Below are positions 1-12,419 of a DNA stretch of 64,000 bases, in pieces. The stretch lies in the NCBI GenBank assembly GCA_021234155.1, contig JAJEKV010000011.1, forward strand, positions 17,626,677 through 17,690,676, written 5' to 3'. The notes under the pieces are model-generated. The model was not told where the DNA came from. It searched no databases and saw only the letters and a program-made list of their open reading frames with translations. How positions within the stretch are numbered: the first letter of the stretch is position 1; each line of letters opens with the position of its first letter. The DNA comes from Isoetes taiwanensis (lineage: Eukaryota > Streptophyta > Lycopodiopsida > Isoetales > Isoetaceae). Position numbers and translations under genes: made by a program.

Positions 1-231
1 TGCCTCAAGGTCCGCTGGAAGGGAAAAGCTAGCTCTGGATCGCCGATGGAATGTGCAGAGCACAAAAGTGTGCATACAAAAAACAGAGGCGTATCGCACA
101 CAACCCGGAGATGCAAGATCTTGATGCCCCGCTCCTCATCAAGCTCGAGATGACAAGACTCATGAACAAGTCAAGACAAAGATATTATCGCTACATAGAT
201 CCCCATTGAGCTGGCTCGCAAAAATTGCATG
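1..231 (+). pseudogene. LINE B reverse transcriptase C-terminal region (copy 1, cut by window edge)
   Basis: This matches 31187-31417, where the frame reads through residues such as CLKVCWKEK and NLRQYLD, a region downstream of the RT domain in LINE B. In copy 1 the frame is interrupted repeatedly. The piece ends at AAAATTGCATG (221-231), the target-site duplication of the LINE A inserted next to it; the rest of LINE B resumes at 2348. It is a remnant, not an expressed gene. Confidence 0.7.
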
Positions 232-2347
232 GGCTCACCGTGGCCATGAAATTGTATATTTGAAGTCGGACTTTAAGCATATGATAGTGTCGACCGGCCT
301 TCTTAGAGAAAATGTCCTTACGCTTTGGTTTCGTGCACAATTCACGTTTGGCTGTCATGGGGGCTTCATTATTTTTGCTCGGCCGCTCTATTTTTTTTCA
401 AGGGGAACCCTCAACATTCTTTCGTAGGTCGGCATCCGCCGTGGCTGCCCATTAGCCCCATTGTAATTTATAGTTGTGGGCAGGTCCTTGCCCATGTTCT
501 CTCCGCCGTGAGGGAATCTTTGCATGGACTTCCTATGAACAATGGGTCGCAGGAGATCTGTAATCAATATGCGGATGATCCTTTTTCCGAGGGCGATGAG
601 CAAAATTTGCAGAATGCCGTTTCCCTTGTTGATTCTTTTCCCTAGCATCCGGTATTTTTGTGGGTTGGCGAAGTGCACAACGCTATGGGTATTGGACTCT
701 CCAGTTCCACCTCATGTGTAATCGGGTTATCCATAGAAGATCCTTCCCCATGGTAAAGCAACCAAACTTTGATATCCCCTAGGGTGTTCATATCTCATCG
801 AGATGCTTGGGAGGCGTGATTAAGGGCTTGAAAAGCACCTTTTCTCGGTGGTCCACAAAAAGTTTTCATGGCGGGACTAATCATTATGGCTAAGTCAGTT
901 TTAAGTAGCACGATATGTATATGACTTAGTACACATTATCGCCGGTTGTCGAACTTCATCCGGGGAGGGAGGGTGATGCCGCCAAAGTCGGGCTTGGGAA
1001 AGTGCATGTTGCCAAAGCATTTTGGCGGCCTTGGGATGATCAATTTTCGCTTGCGTAGCAAGATGATGATTTCTAAATTTATTTGGAGAATTTTGAACAA
1101 TGTGGATGAGTCCCCGTGTTCCCATCTTGTTTATCGCCTTTTCCAAATGTGCATTTTTTGATCTCCATCTCTTTAGGTCACTTTTTTTTCCGGCTCGCTT
1201 TTATCCATCGACCGCGATACCCTGGAGAGATCGCATAAACTGCTTCATTTTCACCATCTTGCACACAGAGCACTACCGCAAGTTGTTGGTGGATTCCATT
1301 GGATGGTGGCCCTCCGGGTATCTTCACCCACCCATTGACGCAGTGGGGTCGATGGAGATTTGCAGTGTATATATGATATCCGATTGGTATAATAATCAAA
1401 GGCGCTTGCCGACATGGGAAGAGTTTAGAGCTAAGTTCCTCCATTTAAGGTGGGATCGAGCTATTTGGCATAAGGTGTCTTCAATTCTTCCTCCAGTAGC
1501 AACAAGTGGATGACCCCAACCTTGGGTAGCCATGAGCGGGCCAAAAGCGCATAAGTTGGTGAATTCCATGTACAAGGTCTTGCTTGTTGCGCACTTTGCC
1601 TCGCTCATCCAATTGGCCTTTGGTCATTCCTAGAGATTGGCGTAAAGCAAGATGGAAATAGGTATGGAATTAACTACTCCATCCCAAAGTATCCGGGTTT
1701 ATGGTGGCAAGGCATTCATCCTTGTCCAAGATTAATATTCTCGTGCACGATTTCGGCCCAAAGGTATCCGTGATTTTGTCCCTTTATATGCAATGAGGGG
1801 ATGAGACAATTGAGCATTGTTTCTTCCCCGTAGACATGCTCGACATGCTTGGTTGGCGCTTCAAGGCCTCTTTCATTAAATTTGAATAGCCGCCGATGTT
1901 ATTAGCAAATTTATCCAAGTAGTTGGGATAATTTGGCAAAAAGGGCATTTCATTTTGCTTCGTGATGGATCATTTGGTCCATTTGGAAAAGAAGGAATCT
2001 TCTCATATTCAAAGGTCTTGTTTGTTCAGATGCACAAATCCTTTTGATGCCCAACAATGAATTGTCAAAGCATTCTGTGCTCATCAATTGCTAATGAGGT
2101 GAAGAGCCATATTTGGGAGCATTATCTTTAGATTCACACTTACTTATGAGTTTTTGCTTGCTCTTCATATTGTTTAGATGTTGTATTTGAGTGGGGTTGT
2201 TTTGTTCGTGGACATCCGCTTGATGTCGCCTTAGTATGGATCGCTAAAATACTATCTATCTATCTATCTACTGAAGTTTCTAGTTCCCATTGTACTTTTT
2301 AACTTTCTCGATAATAAAGGCTCAAGTCCTTCCAAAAAAAAAAAAAA
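232..2347 (+). mobile_element. LINE A, 5'-truncated copy inserted in LINE B (copy 1)
   Basis: This is a plus-strand non-LTR retrotransposon fragment of about 2.1 kb. It begins within the RT domain (counterpart of the KLDFK..YDSVDW region seen at 31450), continues through a degraded YADD region and a zf-RVT type C-terminus, and ends with ATAAAGGCTCAAGTCCTTCC plus a poly(A) run at about 2335-2347. AAAATTGCATG before it and TTG(C)ATG after it form the target-site duplication. Frames are broken many times. 5' truncation, poly(A) and a target-site duplication are the standard marks of target-primed reverse transcription. Confidence 0.85.
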
Positions 2348-2808
2348 TTGATGTACCCATTTGCCTATGAAAAGCATAGACTCATTACCTCAATCCATTA
2401 GTGTATACCATCTCCACATTGAGATAAGGAGATGGATTGGGAACCGGAATTGGTCGGGCCCTCGCCAGCCGCTATACACATCATACTCAAGATGGCTTCA
2501 TCCGGATGTCGGATCATACTTCCGTGAGGTAATAGATCCGAGGGATCTAACTCTCACCCCCTGGACATAACGGACTTGAATCGCCTTGTCTCATATATAT
2601 AGTTGTACAATTTGATAGCATTCTTTATTGTTGCCATAGCCTTTTCCTCAAAACCTTCGACAGGGGTTTTAACCAAAGCAAGAAATGGTATGATGCGCTC
2701 TTTGGGTCCCATAGGCCAATTGGTGTCATGGATGATAAAAGCCTATTCTATTCTATTCTATTCTATTCTATTCTATTCTATTCTATTCTATTCTATTCTA
2801 TTCTATTA
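2348..2808 (+). mobile_element. LINE B 3' end with TTCTA tail (copy 1)
   Basis: LINE B resumes after the LINE A insert. The frame near 2408-2570 contains VYHLHIEIRRW, the counterpart of the SHKLRIETGR motif in the 21 kb copy. It is followed by the conserved 3' segment with a GGTTTT/AAAACC-rich hairpin, a line like GGGTCCCATAGGCCAATTGG, and a tail made of TTCTA units instead of poly(A). Confidence 0.8.
2743..2808 (+). repeat. (TTCTA)n array, LINE B tail
   Basis: About 12 uninterrupted TTCTA units follow GATGATAAAAGCC. The same position in copy 2 (33973-34033) also carries TTCTA units, with a slightly different count. The array directly abuts the LINE B 3' segment, so it is best read as the retrotransposon tail. 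Confidence 0.9.
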
Positions 2809-4166
2809 TAAATGATATGCTAGTCCGCTTTTAACAAATGCCTAAGATTTTTCAAAATATATCAACGGTAAATATTGTGGGTTTCCGCTTTTAAAGCATG
2901 ACCCATGTAAGTGGTGTAAACTTGTATAGGGCCATGTTTATTATATGCTAGTTTGAATATTACACCAAGATAATGGAAAACCGGGTGTACAATATCTTAC
3001 CTACAAATCAAATCCATATCCGCAAAGGTATGTGATATATAATGTTTTGACAAAAATGCTTTCTTTTGATTTTCACATTCTTAGTAGGTTGTTATTAATC
3101 AAGAGCAAACGCATAATGGGAGAGGGCTTATAAGCCAAGAACTACCCAATGTACCTATTGCTCCTTGTATTATTATCAGATTATTGCTAATGTTTACATG
3201 GTTGGATGCATGTACATGGCATTTCTTCCCATTGTGCTCATTTTGATGTTATCGCAGGTTCTAGCTCAAAATGAATGTATGGATCAAGAAAGAGCTAATA
3301 CAAGCCGAATACTTACAAAGACTTTAAGTTTCAAATTACTATGGCAAAGACATACTCTGTTATGGTATCTCTATTAAAATGAAAATTTAAGATTACAAAG
3401 TTGATATCTCTACAAGGATTTAGCTGATAATGCCAGTGATGAAGCAAACCCTATGTCTCATGCTCAAAATATTCAGATACTTCTATTTTTAAGCATTAGA
3501 TATGATATGGTAAGTGAAGTTGCCAAATGCAAAAGAATAGAATAGAATAGAATATATTAAATTGCTACATCTAAGTCTATATATTAAATTGTGGATGCTT
3601 TTTGTCTGTTGAACATATGAAAGGGGTAAAAATGACTTATAAATATATAATACAAAAACTTTTGTTGTTATAGATTGACCATATGCATGATACAATGTAT
3701 ATGTGCTTTGACTATTGTATTTAGGTGCATGAAGTAGGTTTTTAGACCACTGGGCAGCTGAAAATAACATTATTATATGAGAGAAAAGATGCACCCTTGT
3801 GATAATGAAATACAGAAAGTTTAAAGTGTTAACAAATGCGGCGAGGCCGGACCTTTATTAATCGAAAACAAGTTATGTAGCATGGAAAATATAGGTTTGT
3901 GAAACAAATATCTTTGCAAAGAGAAATGAAAACTTGTGTTAGATATACACGATGTCTTTTAAAGATTAAATATTCAAAGTTTTAGGTCGAGCACATGCAC
4001 AAGGCGGCAAGTAAATCTAATAGAATAGAATAGAATAGAATAGAATAGAATAGAATAGAATAGAATAGATTTTAGTCTGCCCACAAAGAAAAAATTGTAT
4101 GAAAAATGCATGCCACAATAGAATAACATGGCTTTACATAGAACCTATATGGCAATTTGGTGATAG
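2809..4166. other. Spacer between LINE B and copia LTR, no gene seen
   Basis: AT-rich DNA without a recognisable protein. It contains two reverse-oriented pentanucleotide arrays, (GAATA)n near 3532-3553 and (TAGAA)n near 4017-4069. The second is preceded on the minus strand by CTTTGTGGGCAGACTAAAA, which resembles the end of the LINE B 3' segment, so it may be the stub of a minus-strand LINE B insertion. The partner is 34034-35406. Confidence 0.6.
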
Positions 4167-4624
4167 TGAAGAAAAATCCCTATGAAAATATTTGTGTCAC
4201 ACACTAGCTATAAAACAATTGTTAAAGTTCAAATAGACTCAATCAAAGATCACATTTAGTTCAAAACGAGTACCAATATTGGTACTACAATAAAAATGTC
4301 ACCATCCAAAATGTATTGACCTTGTTATCATTGAGTATATTTGACCATACCCATCGAGGTCCACATCACCATTAATTATTCCGATCACTCTCTCTCGCAC
4401 TCAATACGTAAAACATCTACATACAACTTGGTTTTTTATTTTGGTCGACCGCCAATGTGTGCCGGACCGAGATTCAAATTTTTCCCTCTAGAGCTCTGTC
4501 CAAGCAACCGTGAATCCACGCTGTTCTTTACTATTTAAATTATTTTGGTGCAATGGTATACCTTTGAACTTTCCAAACACCTGCTAAAACCATAGAACAA
4601 GTTTTGCATGAAACCAAACCATTG
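4167..4624 (-). repeat. Truncated copia LTR (matches Copia-2 LTR)
   Basis: TGAAGAAAAATCCC at 4167 begins a sequence nearly identical to the Copia-2 LTR at 35407-36004, but it stops after about 458 bp, at the duplication breakpoint. The flanking bases GATAG are the same as those left of the 35407 LTR, so this LTR was copied together with its flank rather than inserted independently. Confidence 0.8.
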
Positions 4625-7568
4625 TCGAACATTATTATTTAAATTACCACTACTAGTAGCGACATCTAGTCTCGACAACCACATCCTAGACCACGAAAGC
4701 TTTTAACATTAAACAAGACAAGGTTCCTCGGGGTGATCCGTGTTTCTTAAGCTTTAGATCCCGCGGTTTTGAGCTAGATCAAGCTTGCGAGAAACAAAGA
4801 GGTGGAACAAAAGTTTAGATTCTTTCTTTACGTTCATTAGCTCTTTTGCCCAGAATTACTTGTAAACCTTACTTTTTTAGCATATCATGTGATTCTCGTA
4901 GAGGAAACAAAGCATATCAGGCTATTCAGGCAATATAGAAACAAAAGCTCCATTGCTACCAATGAACTTGAAAGGTTTCAGTAAGCTTGTGCAAAAGTAC
5001 TCATAGACAAAGGGTGCATAAAGCCCAAAAAACTTCTGAACCTTTTAGTTGGCCAAAAAAAGTTTGAACTTTTGGTTTTGGTATGTGATGGAATTTTTTG
5101 TTTTTATGGGCTATAATAAATGAAAATCAAATATTGATATTTTGATATACTTAATGATACGATTCATTGATTATGGAAGCTAAATAATTGATCTACAACA
5201 TCACGAGTGAAGAACAAGATCCAAATATAATATATATATCTCTGATAAACTGATTGATTACGGTTAACCTCCCAGCCGGGTCCCACAAGGTTAGGGCAAT
5301 GCAAGCGGCTTAACATACTCATCTCGGCTGCTCGTGGCTCTTGAGCAAACACTAACATCCGCCTATCCAATAGGAAGGATCCACCTCACGGATTACAAAT
5401 CGCCATTCACAAGGAAATCGCGGGAATGAATTAAGGTTCTCTGAATAGCAAATCCAGTGGATCTTCATCTGAGTTGGTCGCCCACTCTTATTCATGCCTC
5501 CAGTGCGGAAGGAATGTTGGTCTCAATGTTATGCTATGCTATGCTATGCTATCTTTGGTATCTGAAATCGACTTCAAATTAAGGACCGCAAGTGCGAAGC
5601 GGAGGGTCAGCAAGCTCACGCATCAACTCGGATTCCTACTGTGATCACTTCTATCAATCTTCTAGAGTGCTTATGGGTGCCGTAGTAAACAATCCACAAG
5701 GCAACTCTGATTTTCTAATCTTTGGTGTTATACGATTCCCTATTCTCTGTCCAAAAGTTCTTTGTTCATGGTCCAAAATTAATGTTCCATGTCGCCCCTC
5801 TTTGTAATCCGTTAGCGGTCGAAGCTCCCAATATATATTTGCTCATATTCCTTTTTTCCATAAAGATAAGGTATTGTCTCGTATAGAATAATAATATTCC
5901 TTGCCCTTATAACACTAAGCAACAACTAGAGATGTTTACACAACTTTGCCATATTTCCACAACTTTGCCATATTTCCATAACCACGTAAGTCATGGACCA
6001 CTCCCCCGTGCTTTACTCAGGTATCAATCCATCCCTTCTCAAAAAAGGTCGCAGGTAGCGATCGTCCCGATGCGCTCAATTTGTTCCATCCCTTCTCAAG
6101 GTGGTTATTCCACAATCAACATGAACACGGAAGTTTCTCAACCCCTTGAACTCAGGAAACAATTATATACGTTATTCTTTGGCACCTCCGCGTCCCTATA
6201 CAGTACCATATATCTTTGGCACCTCCGCGTCCCTATTCTTTTAAAACAATTGTATCTCCGCGATACGGATGCAATTTTTGTCAGGCCTATTGTATTGTAA
6301 CCACAATTACCGCTCTTCAAAAATATACATCATGCACCCTTGTTCAAGCCTATTGCACTGCAGCACAATTGCTGATCTACCAAGAGGCATTCACAATTAG
6401 TGCACCATGTTCAGGCCTATTACGTTGCAATCGTAATTACCAATCTACCATGAGTACACACAAGAAATAAAATTTTACTCTTTATTCCGCATAAAGAAAA
6501 TCAACTTACGAACTTTACCCATAAGCCTATACTATATGAAGCAATTTGAGATTCTGCATCCATATATTCGATAGCTTATTCGTAGAGTTCTCCCCAATGC
6601 TTAACACTAAGCACCTACAAATAAAGTCAAGTGTTAATATGAATGACTTCCAAAGTCAAATATTCATATAAATGACCCCCACGACCAAGCGGCCTCTCAG
6701 ATCACCACGATCTAACTCCACAATCTCAAGCAAGTTGCTTTTGCGGTTCTCATACTCAGGCTTAAAGTTTAGAAGTCATATAGGCTTAGGTAATGATCAG
6801 AGCAGACTTTTAGAGATGGCAAGAGGTTATGGCAGGTAGTTCAACTATTATGACAAAGCAGTCCTCAATGTTGTGCAGCAGGTGTTACTTGTCTCCAAGA
6901 CAAGCTTTTTTCCACGACAACCCAGCAGTCGGCTTTATTATTCCATAATCCCCAAAGGATTATAGAAGTTTCCCCAATAATCCGAACTCGTTCACAACAA
7001 GTCGATCCATATACTTCGAGCATTCTCCATGAAAGCACCGAGTTTTTCTCTGCTACTGATGCGCCAGCCTCGCTTGCAGCAATAGTCACTAAACCACCTT
7101 ACTTTCAATACCTATATATCTGAACAATATGTTTCTTCATCAAGCACAAAGTCTTTATCCCAAAATTACACAGGTTCTTAAGGACTCCAGGACTTCGCTG
7201 TGGACACCACGCTCCAAAGATTGGCCTGTTTACTCATATACTTCACCCCAACACTTCTTTGACAGAGTTAAATCCAGTTATACTTGCAGCACAAGCTTGC
7301 AAGATTCTTGGTATTTCGCAGCCTTGGAGTAAGTTCCGTCTTCTTTGATTTAATTCAAAAGGTAGAAACTCAAAATCTTGGTACATTCTTGAGATGTCAA
7401 TAGGGCTCTGCGCTCCGAGCATCGCCCTATTTCCATCTCAGGAATGTCCCCTAAACGGACATTCCTATATACATAACAATAATGTTTTTGTTATAAGTAG
7501 AACTACATAACCTTAGGTCCTAGTGGGTAGCCCAATGTGCAAATATCTTTGTCAAGATGACACGTATT
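4625..7568. other. Intergenic stretch, no gene supported
   Basis: No frame here has recognisable protein features. It holds an (ATGCT)n run at about 5527-5551; a duplicated ACAACTTTGCCATATTTCC near 5938-5977; a duplicated GGCACCTCCGCGTCCCTAT near 6180-6237; and three diverged units beginning TCAGGCCTATT or TCAAGCCTATT near 6281, 6344 and 6412, 63-68 bp apart. The part beyond 7350 is the 3' flank of the ACD6-like gene. Confidence 0.6.
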
Positions 7569-9981
7569 TTATAATGGATTAAATTTACATATATTTGGAC
7601 CCATATCTTTGTCAAGACCATCATCCCATGGTATGTCACGATACCGTGGACCCACTTCATATTTTTCAATAGAATTATTTTGTGGACTAAAAGAGGGATA
7701 GACCTTAAATTGTACAATATGATCATTAACATGTTGCAAAGATCGAACTAGTTTATCCTTCTTGGAGTCTTCTTTATGCACACTCGGGTCACCTTTTCCT
7801 ACGGAGCTCAAGATTAGTTTCTGCAAAATCTTAAACCAACGAGGCCTCAACATGTAGAGTCGAGACAAAAACAATCCCAAAAACCAAAGGCAGGGTATTG
7901 CACCTACAAAAACAGTGCCTATCATGTTTGCCTGATATTTGAGCAATGAAGGCAGGACAACAAATCCAGCTGCTGCAAAGGCTCCTAATACAAAAACAAT
8001 AGAGATGGAGAATAGGAAGGCAGCAGAGAATAAGCTATGCCTGATAATGGACACAACAGTGGCAATGTAGAGTTCAGGCATTGGCAGCACAGCAGTGGCC
8101 CCTGCAAGCATAGTTGCAATTGCAAAAAAGAAAGATAGACTGTTGAAAGCACAAAATGCGCGCACTCCTATATGTGTGGTGTACGTCTCAGCAATGTCAC
8201 CAAGTGGTGGCTGAAGCCATCCTGCAAATGTAACACTAGCTATCAGAGCTGCTCCGACCAATATCGCATTCGCTGCATCTACATATACTTGTCGATCTTG
8301 ATATAACCTATCCAACCAAGATTGCACATCTTTTGTTTGCACCAACTCTTTCATTATCTCAACCATGTGCATCTCCGTTGCATACTGCAATGCAGTTTTC
8401 CCAAATTTGTCTTCCACATTTGCTAGCATTTCCTTCTCAAACTCCCTTTTCCTACATAAAGTGACCACAATATTTTTCTGCTTTAATATTGTTGCCCAGT
8501 GCAATGTTGTTCTCCCAGTTTTTGTCTCTTTTTTATTCACTGCATCTTTATCATATTGCTGAATGAGTCTAGCAATCCCTTCTTCTCCTATATGCAAAGC
8601 GGTCCATAATGGAGGCATCTTTTCCAGAACATGGTTGACTTGAAATTGCGGCACTAGATCATCTAAGCCTTCTATCTTATGGAGTATTTCCTTTAGAGCT
8701 TCACCTAACTTCATCAATAAATCTTTATCCTCAGACTTCAAAATCATCTTTATTTTGGTATCCCAATTACTAATCCATTGCTCTGCGGTCACTCGATTGG
8801 CCAAGACTTTAATGAGCTCTTCTGCAAACGTTGAATGTTGATGAATGAGGGCATAGGTCAAGGGAGTTGAGCCCTCTTCATCTTTAGCTTGCAAGTTCAC
8901 TCTACTCCTTGCAAGGGTTTGTATAATATCAGGATTCTTATTTCCCTTCCATGCAGCCCAATGCATTGGATTTCTACCATACATATCACAAACGTTTACC
9001 TCAGTATACATGTCAGCATCTTCACCTTCTTTGTTTATCTTAGAAACCACCCATTCAATAGCATCACTTCTTCCATAAGCAGCCATGTAATGGAGAAGAT
9101 TGGCACCCTGAGTGTTATTTGCAAGTAAAGCCATTTGATCAACCTCAAGCTTTTTCTGACTTTCCAGGAGCTTGATTGACCTACAGATGGTCATCACTGC
9201 ATGACAACGGTTAGATTCATCAACCAAATCCATGGCCAATTCTCCTTTCTTATTTATAGCGCATACATTGGCGCCTCCTCTAATAAGGGCGTTAATCACT
9301 TCTATACAACCCCTTCTGGCAGCCCAGTGAAGAGGAGTATCTTCATCCAAGTAATCCTTTGCTAATACATCAGCACTTCTAGCCAACAACCATTCAACTG
9401 CATCTTTATGACCATTCCAGGATGCATAATGCAAGGCAGTGAAGCCCTTATAGCTTGCTATGTTAGGGTCATCCATCAAAACCTCCATAACCATGGTATG
9501 GCCACATCTAACCCCAAAATGGAAGGGGTAGCACCAGAGCATCACGAGAATTTTTATTGGCACCATTTTGCAGGAAAAAATTGACTGCATCTAAATTACC
9601 TTTACCAGCAGCAAGATGAAGGGGGGTTTGGAGCTTACCATTTTGCAAATCCAAAGAAGATCCGGCAGGAAAATGAGACCAGAGGGCGCTAAGGATGTGG
9701 GCGTTACCGTTGAAAGCAGCATAGTGAAGGGCTGTGTTACCGTCGTAATCCCGGTGCCATATATCTGGAACTGCGCCATGGTTTAGGAGCTTTTTTACCA
9801 CAGATTCGTGGCCGAATTTTGCTGCTACATGTAATGGCCTGCCTCCCCGCCTTTCTATCTCCGCATGAAGATCGGCAATTCCTTGCAGTAGCAAATGCTC
9901 TACCTTTGCCGCGTCCCCTGTCTTGCATGCTCTTTGCAGTGAAGTATACCCAAATTTATCCCTCTCTTCCACTAAGCCCAT
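7569..9981 (-). CDS. ACD6-like ankyrin-repeat membrane protein (one frame break)
   Basis: The predicted protein has a tandem ankyrin domain followed by a four-helix membrane domain, the architecture of the plant ACCELERATED CELL DEATH 6 / ITN1 group, whose studied members act in defence and stress signalling at membranes. The N-terminal part (9981 down to about 9530) has ankyrin motifs such as GRPLHVAAKFGHESVVKKLL and NTALHYAAFNGNAHIL. The downstream part carries more repeats (GFTALHYASWNGHKDAVEWL, DTPLHWAARRGCIEVINALI), a linker, then a hydrophobic block beginning VDAANAILVGAALIASVTFAGW with four predicted TM segments and GWLQPPLGD in place of the PGG motif. An in-frame stop lies upstream of the ATG at 9981. 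The two parts are in different frames, joined near 9520-9550 inside one ankyrin repeat. That may be a short indel, a sequence error or a small intron. No other gene is adjacent. Confidence 0.8.
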
Positions 9982-11933
9982 TTCGTGAAAGGATTGGAGA
10001 CTTGATCCAAGACACCCTCCTAAATAGAATTTGAGAGGTCATAGAAGAACTGTATGCATACATACATTACCAGACTATTTATTTCACCATATACTTTGTG
10101 TGGTTGGAAATGTCATTTGCATTGCATCCTAAGTTTGAAAAGTGGAACCCAGGTTTCTAGTGTATTGGAAAAAGAAAAAATTATGTTGTCAGCCTATATA
10201 AGCGCCACACTGACCAAATGATTTGTCAGATGACTCAGCGTGTACGTGTTGCATAGTAAATATTGTAGTCCAGTTGGAGTCTCGTCTGGAGGTGGGAAAG
10301 TCAGCATAGATAGGCATATCGTTCATCATACATTAATTTACAAATTTAGGTAAAAAGAATCAAGAAAGAGTGGCCAATGTGTACACAGTAATTGGATTTG
10401 CTTAAAATTCTTGTGTTTTTTTCGTCAATTTTATAAGGCATAAAAGTCTCTCCATTATTTGCGAGTGGTAGCTAATCCTGCTAATCCCTGTTTCTTCTTT
10501 GTGCTCCAAAACTCAAGGCCAGTTTTTAGAAGCAGAGCAATCAATAGAGGCTAAGGGCAATCTTGAGCGAGTAGTGTGAGGTCAAGCATTTTGCCTCTTA
10601 GCTTGTTGTCTGAGCTCTTTTGCAACTCTTTTCGTCTCTTTTGCGGCTCTTTTAGTCTCTTTTGCGACTCTTTCATCTCTTTTTGCGACTCTCCGCGGGT
10701 TTGGTGCTCTCGATGGTTTTGGCTTTGCTACCTTTTACGCAATGTGAGATGGATCCTCCATAGGGGAAACCTCTCCATGACCACGCATCTTACTTCGTGA
10801 TGCGGGTGGGTTTTCGAGCCAAATAGATTGGGGTAGAGAATGGATTGATCCGGTGGGTTTATTTGAAGATTGTATGCGAAGTTGCTCGATATGTCGGACT
10901 TCTCCCACAATTGCTCTAGTAACGGACTTACGCCATTGCTCTGCTATCCGCGGTTTGCCATCGCTTCTCGACCATAGCTTCGTCGCCATAGCGGCTCATT
11001 GGAATTTCTTAGATGCCACGTGGCAAATTACTCTTTGGGCGTAATTTTAGCAAAGCGGTTATTACGTCTGTAATTGCCATGAGTCGGGCATTAGGTTGTA
11101 AGGGGGCATGGCGCGCGTAAACTTTCGGCGCACTTTCAGCGGCTCTGCCATTTCGTGCACCGCCTCATTTGGCCGGAGGCGGAGACCCCTCCGGCTACGG
11201 CGGAATGCCCCTCCTCATGGCAATTACCTAGTACATAATATTGACCACCAAGCGGCCCGACAAATGTAAAAGCGGTCATAAAGGTAATCGATGAAGATTC
11301 ATTGGGAATAAAAAAAAAACCTCACTCGTTTTCCTCGTTTTCCCTATACACCTCTTTTTCTTTTTCATTTTTTTTTTCCTTGTCTACATTAATGCTGCGC
11401 ATGCAAAGCTTTGGGAAGCAATTAAGGGCCCAAAGTTGGAGTTTGATGCTTGTCATATAATTGTGGACCACTTAATGGTTGATATAGGTAAGTAGAGGCA
11501 AGATTTACTCGCCATGTCTTTGATGTGTCTATCGGTAGAATTGGAAGAAAGTCGACTGCTAAGTGATTTCGACTTCTTCTGAGAAACATCTAGTCGAATT
11601 GCTGTTTTGGAACATTCCTATTCTCATGCAACCAAGACACCTCTAGCTTCTTCTCTAAAGCATGATGATCCTAATGTGAGATCTATGCCTAGTTCATCCT
11701 CCTCACAATTTCGACACTCCTATGTAACAGATATTGCATCTACAGCGCCAAGATTACATTGACAGACACAACTGTCAGTGTAATTTCGTGATTCGTGATA
11801 TGCAAGAAGAAGTGTCAGAGGACTTGCAATAAAAGGTACAGACTTTGGTGTTGACTAAATTGGACCTCACAACACTAGTTGTTGTCACTGCTGCATACAA
11901 GGTAGGAGCATTGCAGCCTCACCGCCGCGCATA
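9982..11933. other. Upstream region of ACD6-like gene and 5' flank of LINE B, no gene supported
   Basis: No recognisable frame. At about 10608-10695 there is an imperfect tandem series of CTCTTTTGCGACTCTTT-like units (20-24 bp). From about 11380 onward the sequence may already belong to the 5' part of LINE B, since broken frames run into the ORF1 segment at 11934, but I cannot fix that element's left border. Confidence 0.5.
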
Positions 11934-12404
11934 ATGAAATTTACGGTGCCAAATTTGAGTACTAAAATGGATATCCTAAAGCAGGCAAAGCGATTGAAAG
12001 GAGCATCTCTATATTTGGATTTTGATCTTACTAAATCACATCAATTAGCAAGACGCCAGGATTTACAAAAGGTTCTAGATATTCAAAAGAATGGTGGTAA
12101 GGCTGCATTGATCCGTAGAAAACTACGCATCTTTACACCATCACATGCAACCTTTGCTGACGCATTTCATCATGCTATGGCTACTCATACCACTGCTGCT
12201 GCAATTGCATACGCCAAAGCTGCAAATGCGCATTCTGTTGTTCCATCCTCTGCACCCACCACATCTTCTCATGCTCAAGGCCCCTCCTCTCACGATGTTG
12301 CTAATGGTATATCTATCTTTACGGCTGGCGATGTTGTTCTTTGTTCTAACATTCTTCTTGGATTTCTTTGCCTCTATGGCATAAGCCTCTTTAGTTCACG
12401 GTAA
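11934..12404 (+). pseudogene. LINE B ORF1-like segment
   Basis: The segment KQAKRLKGASLYLDFDLT followed by a basic stretch LARRQDLQKVLDIQKNGGKA resembles the conserved C-terminal part of plant LINE ORF1 proteins (RNA-binding), which sits just before the endonuclease ORF. An Ala/Thr/Ser-rich tail follows. Frames upstream are broken, so the N-terminus is not defined. Position directly before LVSWDC at about 12437 (endonuclease start) supports the call. Confidence 0.55.
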
Positions 12405-12419
12405 TAGAAACTTTAAATG

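Larger units (their letters stand above)
1..4624 (+). repeat. Segmental duplication, copy 1 (partner 31187-35855)
   Basis: From the window edge to 4624 the sequence is colinear with 31187-35855 in the same orientation, including LINE B, the LINE A inside it, the TTCTA array, unrelated spacer and the first part of a copia LTR. Similarity stops abruptly at 4624/35855, inside the LTR. The left end lies outside the window. Because the LTR has its full structure only in the 31-46 kb copy, the shared part of the LTR implies that duplication came after Copia-2 inserted. Copy 1 has more frame breaks than copy 2. Confidence 0.9.

Noticed and set aside
3489-3794. Minus-strand 101-codon frame
   Set aside because: Lies in AT-rich spacer and is broken in the duplicate copy at 34.7-35.0 kb.
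7129-7332. Short plus-strand frame downstream of the ACD6-like gene
   Set aside because: No recognisable motif and no splice context; chance length.
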